Source: Neobacillus driksii (GTDB lineage: Bacteria > Bacillota > Bacilli > Bacillales > Cytobacillaceae). From it: a stretch of DNA of 64,000 nucleotides. The position numbers and the translations under genes were made by a program. The stretch lies in contig NZ_JACCBX010000005.1 in NCBI RefSeq assembly GCF_013409995.1, forward strand, positions 186,001 through 250,000. The letters are read 5' to 3'. The notes under the pieces were generated by a model. That model made no database searches, was not told the DNA's origin, and was given only the letters and a program-made list of their open reading frames with translations. This document shows, one piece after another, positions 56,170-64,000 of this stretch (position 1 is the first letter of the stretch; each line of letters opens with the position of its first letter).

Positions 56170-56192
56170 TGACCGTTTTGTTGAAATGGTCA
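56170..56192. promoter_or_regulatory. Inverted repeat operator candidate between tetR and yhgE
   Basis: TGACC - 13 bases - GGTCA. A further TGACTA...TAGTCA-like pair lies at 56130-56153, and a TTTGGTCATTTG word lies upstream of the regulator gene (~56823). TetR proteins of this type commonly bind GGTCA-containing sites of their own operon. Confidence 0.45.
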
Positions 56193-56213
56193 ATTTACTG
56201 CAAAATAAAAGAC

Positions 56214-56789
56214 TCATGCTAACAAGCCTTTTAATAAGTAGAGTTCAAAGAGCTTTGCAATCTCTTCTTTTTTTAATGGCGGGTGGTTTCTTTGCCAGTC
56301 AATCACCAAGGAAAAGTACATCTTCAGCATTACGAAGGCCGTGACCTCAGGATCGCAGTCTTTGATTTCACCTTTATCGATTGCTTTTTGAATAATCCCC
56401 TTCATGTATTGGATGATCGATTGCTCCACCCGCTGCATCGCTTCAACGACCGTTTGTGTGCCCATATCCCGTTCTTCTTGAATCAATTTTATCGTCAATT
56501 GATGTGATTCCCGAAACGCATGAATCCGGACTAACACATTGTTCACATTATCAAGTATTGTTGAGGTTTCATCTAGAACACTCTCCACTTCGAACCGGAT
56601 ATCTGCGATAAGCGAGTTGATAATATCATCAAATAACTCTTCTTTTGTTTTAAAAAAGGTGTAAATGGTTCCCTTCCCCACATTGGCTAACTTCGCAACC
56701 TGATCCATCGTCGTCGCTTTGTATCCAAACAAGGAAAAGGACTTCGCTGCCGCCTCAAGAATCAACTTCTTCCGATCAATCACTGCCAA
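56214..56789 (-). CDS. TetR/AcrR-family regulator (YhgD-like)
   Basis: 191 residues, the same length as I recall for B. subtilis YhgD. DNA-binding domain at 1-50: KKLILEAAAKSFSLFGYKAT and TMDQVAKLANVGKGTIYTFF. The C-terminal ligand domain is unremarkable. TTG 56787-56789 is preferred (GGAGGT 7 bases upstream); the frame extends five codons further. It precedes yhgE on the same strand and presumably controls it. Confidence 0.88.
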   Translation of the reverse strand: MAVIDRKKLILEAAAKSFSLFGYKATTMDQVAKLANVGKGTIYTFFKTKEELFDDIINSLIADIRFEVESVLDETSTILDNVNNVLVRIHAFRESHQLTIKLIQEERDMGTQTVVEAMQRVEQSIIQYMKGIIQKAIDKGEIKDCDPEVTAFVMLKMYFSLVIDWQRNHPPLKKEEIAKLFELYLLKGLLA

Positions 56790-56983
56790 TCCACTCACCT
56801 CCAAAACTGACTAAAAAACTAATTTGGTCATTTGTACAAAAAGTACTATATCATACCGATTTTAGAATAGCAACATTATGTCGTTTTTCTGCAGACTTTG
56901 TCAAACGGTTTTATGGAACTAAATATCGTTTACTTACGTCTTATTGAGTAGAGATAAAAGGAAATAACTGGGGGATCATTTTA

Positions 56984-57121
56984 ATGAAGAGGCTTTTAAT
57001 TGCGTTGTTTATTGCGCTTGTTTTGTTTTGTGCTACAGGGGGGTTGGAACGATTAGCTTCTGACGTGAAGACACAGGAACCTGAGGTTACCCAAGAGATA
57101 CATTCAGTCGAAAGCTTATAA
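56984..57121 (+). CDS. 45-residue exported or membrane-tethered peptide
   Basis: ATG 56984 behind GGGGGA. The N-terminus KRLLIALFIALVLFCATGG is a signal or anchor segment, possibly a lipobox around FCATGG, followed by an acidic tail (QEPEVTQEIHSVESL). Followed directly by a terminator. No family recognised. Confidence 0.55.
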   Translation: MKRLLIALFIALVLFCATGGLERLASDVKTQEPEVTQEIHSVESL

Positions 57122-57131
57122 TAAAAGGTTG

Positions 57132-57161
57132 CCAGTCCTAGTACCGTTGGGGCTGGTTTTT
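57132..57161 (+). terminator. Terminator after the 45-aa gene
   Basis: CCAGTCCTA - loop - TTGGGGCTGG with G-U pairs, followed by TTTTT. Confidence 0.7.
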
Positions 57162-57163
57162 GC

Positions 57164-57409
57164 GTGTATGCCGTGACCATTTCTCAGATTTGGACATACC
57201 TTGTTAGTGGACAAGGAGGTAATCTTGATGGGATTACGACCAATAATGGTGGTATTATCATACAGCAGCCACAGCAATTGGAGCGCCGTGTAGCTCAACT
57301 TGAACGCGAAAATCAACGGCAGGAACGGGAAATTAACCAGCTCCAAAGAGAAGTAAATCAGCTCGAACGCAGGCTTCATAGAATAGAAAGTGAATGTTGT
57401 GAGGACTAA
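57164..57409 (+). CDS. Short coiled-coil protein, probable frameshift near its start
   Basis: The C-terminal ~50 residues are a charged coiled coil: QPQQLERRVAQLERENQRQE, REINQLQREVNQLERRL. The open frame starts at GTG 57164 directly behind a terminator. The only strong ribosome site (AAGGAGG) belongs to ATG 57228 in another frame, which reads MGLRPI and is then closed. Joining that start to NNGGIIIQQPQQLERR needs one extra base near 57243-57248. So the gene probably began at 57228 and has lost a base, or the sequence has an error. Such Gln/Glu/Arg coiled coils occur in spore-associated small proteins. Confidence 0.5.
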   Translation: MYAVTISQIWTYLVSGQGGNLDGITTNNGGIIIQQPQQLERRVAQLERENQRQEREINQLQREVNQLERRLHRIESECCED

Positions 57410-57419
57410 ATCCTGTTGA

Positions 57420-57962
57420 TTACTCCGCCTTTTGCAGTTTTGGCTGGCTTTTTTGACGGTAAATTGTTTTCTCAATAAAGTTTCCTAGCACTCCTAGTAT
57501 TAGTCCCAAAATGAGCCCACTGAAAACAGGCATATCCAGGATGGTTAGGACCCTATATTGATTCAAAAACGCAAAATCATGCCAAAATAGCCCGAAGTCC
57601 ATTCCAACCACCATTCCAATAAAAAAGCCAGTTAGATGGGTCTTTTTTTCAGGCATGCTATCTTGCATTTTATCATTGTGGGCTTTGGCTGCATTATAGG
57701 CCTGCCAGATGGAAAAAGCATATAATGACGGGTAAAACATCCCCCAGCGGTAATTAATGACGCTGTGGGCCTGAGCGAAATCGCCAGTAAATGAGTAAAC
57801 GAGTGCTAGATTTAGATTTGAGTATAGGTTGATCAGAAACTCAAAGCCTAGCAAAACGAAACCAATGATGTAATCTTTATTATACATTTGCCCAAAACCC
57901 GGTAAAACCATTGACCATACCGCTGCTGCATACGGGGATTTATACTCATGCCTCTGTCTCAT
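57420..57962 (-). CDS. Membrane protein with PGFGQMYN (TM2-like) motif
   Basis: 180 residues. SPYAAAVWSMVLPGFGQMYN and KDYIIGFVLLGFEFLINLYS resemble the TM2/DUF5683 helical hairpin. Further helices: TGFFIGMVVGMDFGLFW and FSGLILGLILGVLGNFI. ATG start. The stop is convergent with the coiled-coil gene, 10 bp apart. Function unknown. Confidence 0.6.
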   Translation of the reverse strand: MRQRHEYKSPYAAAVWSMVLPGFGQMYNKDYIIGFVLLGFEFLINLYSNLNLALVYSFTGDFAQAHSVINYRWGMFYPSLYAFSIWQAYNAAKAHNDKMQDSMPEKKTHLTGFFIGMVVGMDFGLFWHDFAFLNQYRVLTILDMPVFSGLILGLILGVLGNFIEKTIYRQKSQPKLQKAE

Positions 57963-58168
57963 TATGCTCGTCCTCCCTTACCCATATATTACCTTTTGCA
58001 CCATTGGTTTTGGGAGTAATCTAAAAAAATTCACAGAATTCGGTATTTTAGTTATACCAGGATAATACCGACACAGGTAGTTGGAACTATATTTTATTTT
58101 CGTGTATAAGAGAATGATAGATTGGTAAAAATACTGATAGACAGTAATCTTAAGGGGGAAAGAAATCA

Positions 58169-58312
58169 ATGGAAGAATCTAAATTACTATTATCACAGTT
58201 TGCAAGTGAGGAAGGCTTCGAGCTTAGTAAATACTTAAATCATTTGTTTGAATATGTCTCACACCAACTGGGACAAAATCCACCTTCCACCACAGAAATG
58301 GAAAATACCTAA
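58169..58312 (+). CDS. 47-residue small soluble protein
   Basis: ATG 58169 behind GGGGGAAAG. Sequence starts MEESKLLLSQFASEEGFELS and continues with KYLNHLFEYVSHQLGQN before a Thr/Pro-rich end. The amphipathic helix pattern and following terminator support a real gene. Family not recognised. Confidence 0.6.
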   Translation: MEESKLLLSQFASEEGFELSKYLNHLFEYVSHQLGQNPPSTTEMENT

Positions 58313-58348
58313 GCCCGAGGCGTTGCTGAATGCCTGGGGTTTTTTTGT
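58311..58348 (+). terminator. Terminator after the 47-aa gene
   Basis: CCCGAGGC - 10-base loop - GCCTGGGG followed by seven T residues. The remaining 58349-58666 holds no gene; a TATAAT at ~58629 probably serves the SWIM gene. Confidence 0.8.
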
Positions 58349-58666
58349 TTGTTGGATGGTGGCTGAGTTTAATTGACATTAATTCACTAAAATTTATTTC
58401 ACAGGCTCTCTGTTAAGATTTTTCTCACCGGAATCCTAATAAAGGACTATACTTAATGAGATATCTTTTCATTATTTTTATGAAGGGCTAATCTCATTGG
58501 AATTATCCGGCTTTGTCTTTCACCACTTTTTATACCGTTACAATGAAATTCAACAAAGCTTTTTGGATAAAAAAGCCTGTCTTGAATTGAAATCCTCTTT
58601 TCCCTCCTCGAATGGGCAATTTTTGGGTATAATATAGGAATATGGATTTTTTTAAAAAAGGGGGTC

Positions 58667-60304
58667 GTGGCTTTGGAGTCGACGACTGCTAATGATCGGA
58701 TTGAACTTCTTTCAGAAGAGATTAAAGATTTGCTGCATCCGCATGATGTCGATGATGTTAAGCTCGTTCAAAAGGGCTTAATGCTGTATCGGCAAGGGAT
58801 GGTCAAGCAATTACAGATATGGAATGCCCAAATTACCGCGATGGTACAGGACGTGACGCCTTGCCATGTGAAACTGAATTTTTCCCATTTGTCTCTAAAT
58901 AGCTGTACCTGCCCTCACGAGGGACTATGCCGCCATCAGATCGCTGTATTTTTTGCCGCGTATTCACGAGTGGGCAGTGTCGCCGAGTGGGTTGCGGAAT
59001 GGCGCGAACCGATGAAGGAGAAGAATGATGTTGCAAGCTGGGGGCTTCAAAAGGCCAAGGATTTGATTAAGGCGAACGGTGTGATGAAGCCTGATTACGT
59101 GCGCTGGGTCGAATCATTCGAAGTGAGCTTCGACACGATTCTTAATTCAAAGAAGTATTCGAGCGCTTTTATCATTGCGGAGCTTTTTAATATATACGAA
59201 CGGCGGATTAAAGCGAGTGCTCCGGTGGAAAAGGAATGGCGGCTGCTCTATGAATTGGTCGGGATTGTTGTTTCGTTTAAAAAGCTTGCTGTCTTAACCG
59301 TGCAATCAGGGTTTGCTGAGGATGTCGTAAGACGCGCTTACCTCTCTGTGTTCCATAATCTAATCGAGGATGCCGATGAGCTTGTTTTGAAAATTGGTGT
59401 TCAATCGTTGCCGTTTGACTTTGATGAGTTTATCTTAGAATTAAAGGACGAAGTGTTTGAACTGTTGACTGTTTCGTCGGACCTTGAGCAGGAACGAATC
59501 TATCTCTACCGTCTCCTTTGGAGTAATCTTTTTAAGAAGAAGGAATGGCGTGAGCAGGAAATCGTATTGATTAACGACCGGATGAAGTCATTGGAGGATT
59601 GGGAGAATCCGAATCCGCTCATGGTTGCAGGTATTCATATCAGCATTTTGCAGCAAAAGGATGAGCTCGCAGTGGACTTGATTACTAAAATGGACGATAA
59701 AACCATCACACCTTATATGCTTCATTGGATTGAACTATTGTCACAGACGAAAGCATGGAAACGAGTTGGACCGCTGATTGAGCTGTTTATTTCTAAACTT
59801 AAAGGCTATTTAGATTTTCTACGAACTTATCATTCCTGTGCTTCTTTTACCCGATCAGCGCTGAAGGCGATTACTCCTTACATCTCAGAGAATGGGAAGG
59901 CTGAGTTATATGAGCGTGCGATGCTGTCGACTCTGCCTTACAGCTATACAGAATATGAACATTCACTGTTTGAACGCAAGCAGTTCGACAAATGGAGTGA
60001 CCTCCAGGCGTTCATGGGCTGGAATTTCTATGATCTGCCAAGGGAGCGGGTTAAGGTAATTGAAAAAGAAAAACCGGAAGTGCTGCTCGGAATGCTGCAC
60101 CAATCGGCTTTGAACGAAATCAATCAAAAAAACCGGTCCAGCTACAAAGCAGCTGTCCGGCACTTAAAAAAGCTGCGTACCCTATACAAAAAAACCAAAC
60201 GCGTCGACGACTGGCAATACTTTCTCGACAGCCTAATGGAAAAAACCAAAAGACTCCGCGCCTTCCACGAAGAATGCAGACGGAGCAAACTTGTAGAAGA
60301 ATAG
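58667..60304 (+). CDS. SWIM zinc-finger protein (YwqB-like)
   Basis: 545 residues. The SWIM motif CxC...CxH is at ~85-97 (SCTCPHEGLCRHQIAVF). The rest is helical without a known domain. SWIM proteins paired with SNF2 helicases are thought to act on DNA or recombination intermediates. Start GTG 58667 or TTG 58673; the latter has better spacing from AAGGGGG. It precedes the SNF2 gene by ~310 bp, an arrangement resembling ywqB-ywqA. Confidence 0.85.
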   Translation: MALESTTANDRIELLSEEIKDLLHPHDVDDVKLVQKGLMLYRQGMVKQLQIWNAQITAMVQDVTPCHVKLNFSHLSLNSCTCPHEGLCRHQIAVFFAAYSRVGSVAEWVAEWREPMKEKNDVASWGLQKAKDLIKANGVMKPDYVRWVESFEVSFDTILNSKKYSSAFIIAELFNIYERRIKASAPVEKEWRLLYELVGIVVSFKKLAVLTVQSGFAEDVVRRAYLSVFHNLIEDADELVLKIGVQSLPFDFDEFILELKDEVFELLTVSSDLEQERIYLYRLLWSNLFKKKEWREQEIVLINDRMKSLEDWENPNPLMVAGIHISILQQKDELAVDLITKMDDKTITPYMLHWIELLSQTKAWKRVGPLIELFISKLKGYLDFLRTYHSCASFTRSALKAITPYISENGKAELYERAMLSTLPYSYTEYEHSLFERKQFDKWSDLQAFMGWNFYDLPRERVKVIEKEKPEVLLGMLHQSALNEINQKNRSSYKAAVRHLKKLRTLYKKTKRVDDWQYFLDSLMEKTKRLRAFHEECRRSKLVEE

Positions 60305-60339
60305 AGTGAAATTGGTGGATCATGATGGTGCCAATCGGT

Positions 60340-60388
60340 GGTGCCTGTCACCGCTCGTGGACACTGTCTTTCTGTGGTGACAGGCACC
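60340..60388. repeat. GGTGCCTGTCACC inverted-repeat (REP-like) element
   Basis: GGTGCCTGTCACC (60340-60352) and GGTGACAGGCACC (60376-60388) form a 13-bp hairpin. CGTGGACACTGTC is repeated inside and just after it. Another copy lies at 63559-63593, and a single arm lies inside the SNF2 gene at 62193-62205. Confidence 0.75.
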
Positions 60389-60450
60389 GCCCGTGGACAC
60401 TGTCCACCCCAGGCGGACAGTTTGATTGAGGTGTCAGACACTGGATTGAC

Positions 60451-60544
60451 TTTTGTACATTTATTGCTGTGTTTTGTACACTTTTTGTGGCGTTTTGTAC
60501 ATTTTTTCGGATGGTTTTGTACATTTTTTAAGGGGTTTTGTACG
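60451..60544. repeat. Five-unit TTTTGTACA array with ~21-bp period
   Basis: TTTTGTACA starts at 60451, 60472, 60493 and 60515, and TTTTGTACG at 60536: spacing 21, 21, 22, 21. Spacers differ. It lies directly upstream of the SNF2 gene (start 60616). Confidence 0.85.
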
Positions 60545-60615
60545 TTTAGACATTATCTGGAAATTACAACCCCTAAATCCAAATGCCCCACCCAAGTAAA
60601 AGGAGTAATTTTACG

Positions 60616-63507
60616 ATGCTGAAAACTAGATTTGTTAAGCTTCTGACAATTAAATTGGATGATGGCCGTTATCTGCTGGCTGCTGAGGATGAACATGGGC
60701 ATGGATTACCGCCTTCTGAGTGGAAGAATGTGTTGTTCAGCCGCCATGATGAGAGCTTTTTTGGCACACTTCTGGAGAACGAGTCAGTTGATGGCATCGA
60801 AGGTGTGGTGGTGACTGGCTGGCACCTTGTTTCACTTTTTGCAAAGGAGTCGTTCAACCGGTTTATTGACTGGGACTGGGATGACCAATCGGAGATTTGC
60901 CTCGCTGCTGCTCACTCTCTTCATGAAGGGATTCTCGAGAAAGATTGGCTTCCCGACTTCTCGGTTTGGGAGAATGGTGACTTCCGCTGGCAGCTCCCCG
61001 TTCGTGTGATGGATGAGTTTGACCCTTCTTTCTGGGAACAGGCTGTCGAAACACAAGGTGAAGAGGCGGAAACGGTAAAAGCATTTATTTCTGATTTGTA
61101 TGACCATGCCTTGGACTCTTACTTGACGCGAAATGCTTCGATGAAGGAGTTGTTTGGGCCTAAGCTTGCTTTATTGAGAAAACAGGGTATTTCTGGTGCT
61201 GAACTTGCTCGCTATTTTGATGAAGAAACCTGGCTTGAATGGGTCGGTATCAAGGAGAACGACACGCCTTTTACGATTGGATTAAGGTTAGAGGAACCCT
61301 TAGATGGCGAAGGACCTTGGAATCTGGATGTCTTTTTACGTGGTAAGAAAAATGTCGATGATGTTTATGGCCTGGACGCAAAGATTCCGGCACGGTGGAA
61401 ACCATTTTTAGAAAGAGTTAACCGTGAGCAAGGGCGCTGGGCAAGGTTAATCCCGTGGCTGAGTGAGGACGGAAATACATTGAAATCGGGGCTCACAGAG
61501 GAAGAGGCGTGGATGTTTTTGACGGAGGCCAGTGAAACCCTCGTTGCACTGGACGTGGAGATCCTCCTCCCTGCTTGGTGGCAGGCGATGAAGAATGCCA
61601 ATTTGAAGGTGAAGGCGTCGTTAAAAGGCTCCTCCAGCCATCGTCCGTCATTTGTCGGGCTGCAGGCTATGCTCGATTTCAACTGGCGTTTTTCAATGAA
61701 CGGTGTCGACTTGTCCGAGGAAGAATTCGGTCAGCTTGTCGAAGAAAAGCGTCGACTCGTGTTTATTCGCGGGCGTTGGGTGAAACTGGATCCTGGTTTT
61801 ATTCGACAAATTCAGGACTTGATGAAGCGTGCTGAGAAGGAAGGCTTACATGTAAGGGATTTGCTCGAGCAGGAACTGGTTGAGACGCCTCTGACGGAAG
61901 ATGAGCTCGAAAATCCAAAATCCTTTGCGCGAATTCAAATTGAATTGAACAGCCAATGGAAAAAGATGATTAAGCAGCTATCTGAAGCACATGAGATCCC
62001 GCTCGAAGAAGTTCCTGCAGGGCTTCAGGGTGAACTCCGCCCTTACCAGCAGCTGGGAATGAGCTGGCTCTGGTTCCTGCGACAATACGGATTTGGTGCT
62101 GTCCTTGCCGATGACATGGGGCTTGGGAAAACAGTGCAACTAATCGCGTATCTTTTGAAGGTAAAAGAGGAAATCGGTGCACTACCGGAAATGGTGACAG
62201 GCACCGAGGACGGAACGGATTCTAAGAAGGAAAAAACACCAGTTAAGGCTGCTTTGATTATCTGCCCAACTTCGGTTCTTGGTAACTGGCAGAAGGAGCT
62301 TGAGCGTTTTGCTCCTGAGATAAATGTGTATTTGCATTACGGTTCAAACCGCTTGAAGGATGAAGCCTTTAAGGAAAAAATCAAAGATTCTGATGTTGTG
62401 CTGACTTCGTATGGCTTAAGCCATATGGACTCAGAGGAGTTTGAGTCCATCCTGTGGAGTTCGATTTCCATTGATGAAGCACAGAATATCAAAAACGCCG
62501 GGACGAAGCAGTCACGGGCGGTGCGGAGACTCCGCGGGGGACATCACATCGCATTGACTGGTACTCCGATGGAAAACCGATTATCTGAATTGTGGTCGAT
62601 TTTTGATTTTACCAATCATGGCTATCTTGGCAGCTTGGGGCAGTTCCAGAAGAAATTTGTCATTCCGATTGAAAAGGATGAGAAAAAGGAAAAGGTCAAT
62701 GAGCTACAGTCCTTAATCCGCCCATTCCTAATGAGAAGGACAAAAAAGGATGAAGAAGTGGCTCTCAATCTTCCTGACAAACAGGAGCAAAAAGAGTACT
62801 GTCCGCTTACAACCGAACAGGCTTCCCTCTATGAGCAACTGGTCCGTGATACCTTTGCTGAAATTGAAAAGCTGTCAGGCTTTGAGCGCAAGGGGTTAAT
62901 CTTACAAATGCTCAGCAGGCTGAAACAGCTTTGCAACCACCCTGCTCTTTATTTGAAGGAAAGATCTGCTGACAGACTGCTCCTTGATCGCTCAAATAAA
63001 TTGGAGAAGCTTGTCGACCTTGTTGACGCTGTTTTAGACTCAGGCGAAAGCTGTCTCATTTTCACGCAATATATCGAAATGGGTGAAATGATTCGTTCGA
63101 CAATTAAGAAGAAGTTTGGGGTGGAAGTGCCGTTCCTGAACGGAAGTGTACCAAAAACGCAGCGTGACGATATGATTGAACGTTTCCAAAATCAGGAGTT
63201 CCCGGTGTTCTTGCTTTCCTTGAAGGCTGGAGGAACGGGGCTGAACTTGACAGCAGCCAATCACGTGATCCATTACGACCGCTGGTGGAATCCAGCAGTC
63301 GAAAATCAGGCCACAGATAGAGCCTACCGGATTGGTCAATCCCGCTTCGTTCACGTGCACAAACTGATCTGTACCGGCACACTGGAAGAAAAAATCGACG
63401 CCATGCTTGAGAAAAAACAGCACCTTAACGACCAAATCATCCAAAGCGAAAACTGGATCACCGAGCTCTCCACCGACGAACTAAAAGATTTAGTTTACCT
63501 AGGATAG
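60616..63507 (+). CDS. SNF2-family helicase (YwqA-like)
   Basis: 963 residues from ATG 60616 behind AAAGGAG; the frame is open 11 codons further. Residues ~1-430 are the bacterial SNF2-associated region. Motor: Walker A LADDMGLGKTVQLIAYLLK, the DEAH-like SSISIDEAQNIKN, LTGTPMENRLSELWSIFDF, and helicase-C motifs IFTQYIEMGEM, LSLKAGGTGLNLTAANHVIH, and ATDRAYRIGQ. It is an ATP-dependent DNA translocase, probably acting with the SWIM protein. Between motifs I and Ia there is an insertion, PEMVTGTEDGTDSKKEKTPV, whose DNA contains one arm of the REP element. Confidence 0.93.
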   Translation: MLKTRFVKLLTIKLDDGRYLLAAEDEHGHGLPPSEWKNVLFSRHDESFFGTLLENESVDGIEGVVVTGWHLVSLFAKESFNRFIDWDWDDQSEICLAAAHSLHEGILEKDWLPDFSVWENGDFRWQLPVRVMDEFDPSFWEQAVETQGEEAETVKAFISDLYDHALDSYLTRNASMKELFGPKLALLRKQGISGAELARYFDEETWLEWVGIKENDTPFTIGLRLEEPLDGEGPWNLDVFLRGKKNVDDVYGLDAKIPARWKPFLERVNREQGRWARLIPWLSEDGNTLKSGLTEEEAWMFLTEASETLVALDVEILLPAWWQAMKNANLKVKASLKGSSSHRPSFVGLQAMLDFNWRFSMNGVDLSEEEFGQLVEEKRRLVFIRGRWVKLDPGFIRQIQDLMKRAEKEGLHVRDLLEQELVETPLTEDELENPKSFARIQIELNSQWKKMIKQLSEAHEIPLEEVPAGLQGELRPYQQLGMSWLWFLRQYGFGAVLADDMGLGKTVQLIAYLLKVKEEIGALPEMVTGTEDGTDSKKEKTPVKAALIICPTSVLGNWQKELERFAPEINVYLHYGSNRLKDEAFKEKIKDSDVVLTSYGLSHMDSEEFESILWSSISIDEAQNIKNAGTKQSRAVRRLRGGHHIALTGTPMENRLSELWSIFDFTNHGYLGSLGQFQKKFVIPIEKDEKKEKVNELQSLIRPFLMRRTKKDEEVALNLPDKQEQKEYCPLTTEQASLYEQLVRDTFAEIEKLSGFERKGLILQMLSRLKQLCNHPALYLKERSADRLLLDRSNKLEKLVDLVDAVLDSGESCLIFTQYIEMGEMIRSTIKKKFGVEVPFLNGSVPKTQRDDMIERFQNQEFPVFLLSLKAGGTGLNLTAANHVIHYDRWWNPAVENQATDRAYRIGQSRFVHVHKLICTGTLEEKIDAMLEKKQHLNDQIIQSENWITELSTDELKDLVYLG

Positions 63508-63558
63508 CAGGTCGGTCCGATTGGGATAATTTGGCTAATAATACATTGATGTATATTT

Positions 63559-63593
63559 GGTGCCTGTCACCCACCTACGGTGGTGACAGCACC
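63559..63593. repeat. GGTGCCTGTCACC hairpin, second copy
   Basis: GGTGCCTGTCACC (63559-63571) faces GGTGACAGCACC (63582-63593; one base shorter). Lies just after the SNF2 stop. Confidence 0.7.
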
Positions 63594-63601
63594 GGCAATG
63601 A

Positions 63602-63625
63602 ACCAGTCCTAAGACTGGTTTTTTT
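63602..63625 (+). terminator. Terminator after the SNF2 gene
   Basis: ACCAGTC - 4-base loop - GACTGGT followed by seven T residues. Confidence 0.9.
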
Positions 63626-63721
63626 GTTGTTATTGTTTCGTTTACTTTGTTGAAGGGTATACATTCAGTGAGGGGATTAAATACTATTGTACATAGACGT
63701 TACACTATATGAGGTTGTTAT

Positions 63722-64000
63722 ATGGCCACTAAGGAAAAAATCATTGAACTAATCGATAAGAATCAGAATGGGATTGAACATTTAATTGATAAGAAAATCC
63801 AAATTTGGACCGATTATGTTCTGTTTTCTGGGTTATGGTGGATGGGTCTCGGTTTATCCATTATTCCTTGGATTATTTGGTTTGTTATTAGGAAGAAGGA
63901 GAGTACGGATCGGTTACTTTATATTGCATTTTATGTCATGTCGATTTCTGTTTTATTGGACATAGTAGGAGACCAAATAGGATTATGGCATTATCGATAT
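63722..64000 (+). CDS. CBO0543-family membrane protein, 3' end beyond window
   Basis: 93 codons to the window edge without a stop. MATKEKIIELIDKNQNGIEH, then LWWMGLGLSIIPWIIWFVIR as the first helix and LLYIAFYVMSISVLLDIVGD as the second, ending GLWHYRY. The order charged N-terminus, WxxW-rich helix, GLWxY matches the family of the 39120-39743 gene, though sequence identity is low. GAGG upstream of the ATG. Confidence 0.65.
   Translation, partial: MATKEKIIELIDKNQNGIEHLIDKKIQIWTDYVLFSGLWWMGLGLSIIPWIIWFVIRKKESTDRLLYIAFYVMSISVLLDIVGDQIGLWHYRY

Overview
The window looks like a chromosomal segment of a low-GC, endospore-former-type Bacillaceae (Bacillus/Neobacillus-like). Pointers are AGGAGG-type ribosome sites with many TTG/GTG starts, a ComK homologue, the YhgD/YhgE pair, the SWIM/SNF2 pair resembling ywqB/ywqA, LCP and LysM-NlpC/P60 wall proteins, and a LicT-type antiterminator system. 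The assignment is by family resemblance only.

Layout. 1-2.5 kb: manA, a broken GH130 mannoside phosphorylase and palindromic operator candidates. 2.5-6.8 kb: a 1404-residue surface protein with nine Ig-like repeats and a CWB2 wall-binding end. 6.8-10.9 kb: a decayed, regulator-rich island with a sigma-70-type factor, a ComK homologue, two XRE regulators, a broken HTH gene and one of a pair of poly-basic repeats. 11-29.4 kb (minus strand): a Wzx/Wzy-dependent exopolysaccharide locus. It runs from the Wzz-like modulator, tyrosine kinase and PHP phosphatase through a structured leader resembling the EAR/epsC RNA, a 54-codon membrane peptide, the initiating sugar transferase, GDP-fucose genes (fcl, gmd), glycosyltransferases, flippase and polymerase, to ugd, manC, another glycosyltransferase and rfbB. 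29.7-33 kb (plus strand): SGNH-like protein, LCP transferase and galU. 33-38.7 kb: a second CWB2 protein, a membrane-anchored stub ending in the CWB2 signature, and a four-LysM NlpC/P60 endopeptidase. 39-64 kb: housekeeping and accessory genes, a bglP-bglA-licT operon with a clear RAT/terminator switch, YhgE with its TetR regulator, the SWIM/SNF2 pair and two CBO0543-type membrane proteins.

How it fits together: ManA and ManC supply GDP-mannose, Gmd and Fcl convert it to GDP-L-fucose, GalU and Ugd supply UDP-glucose and UDP-glucuronate, and RfbB supplies a dTDP-4-keto-6-deoxyhexose. Glycosyltransferases assemble the repeat unit, Wzx flips it, Wzy polymerises it, and the Wzz/kinase/phosphatase trio controls chain length. 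The phosphomannomutase step is not encoded intact here; only a C-terminal scrap of a phosphohexomutase remains at 12.1 kb.

Most unusual content: several intergenic spaces hold short motifs repeated at a strict 20-21 bp period, about two helical turns. Three motif families are seen: GCAGGTAA in four five-unit arrays at two loci, TTTACGTGCC in one seven-unit array, and TTTTGTACA in one five-unit array. A MITE-like insertion with an 8-bp target duplication splits a duplicated glyoxalase remnant. At least eight gene remnants show ongoing gene decay.
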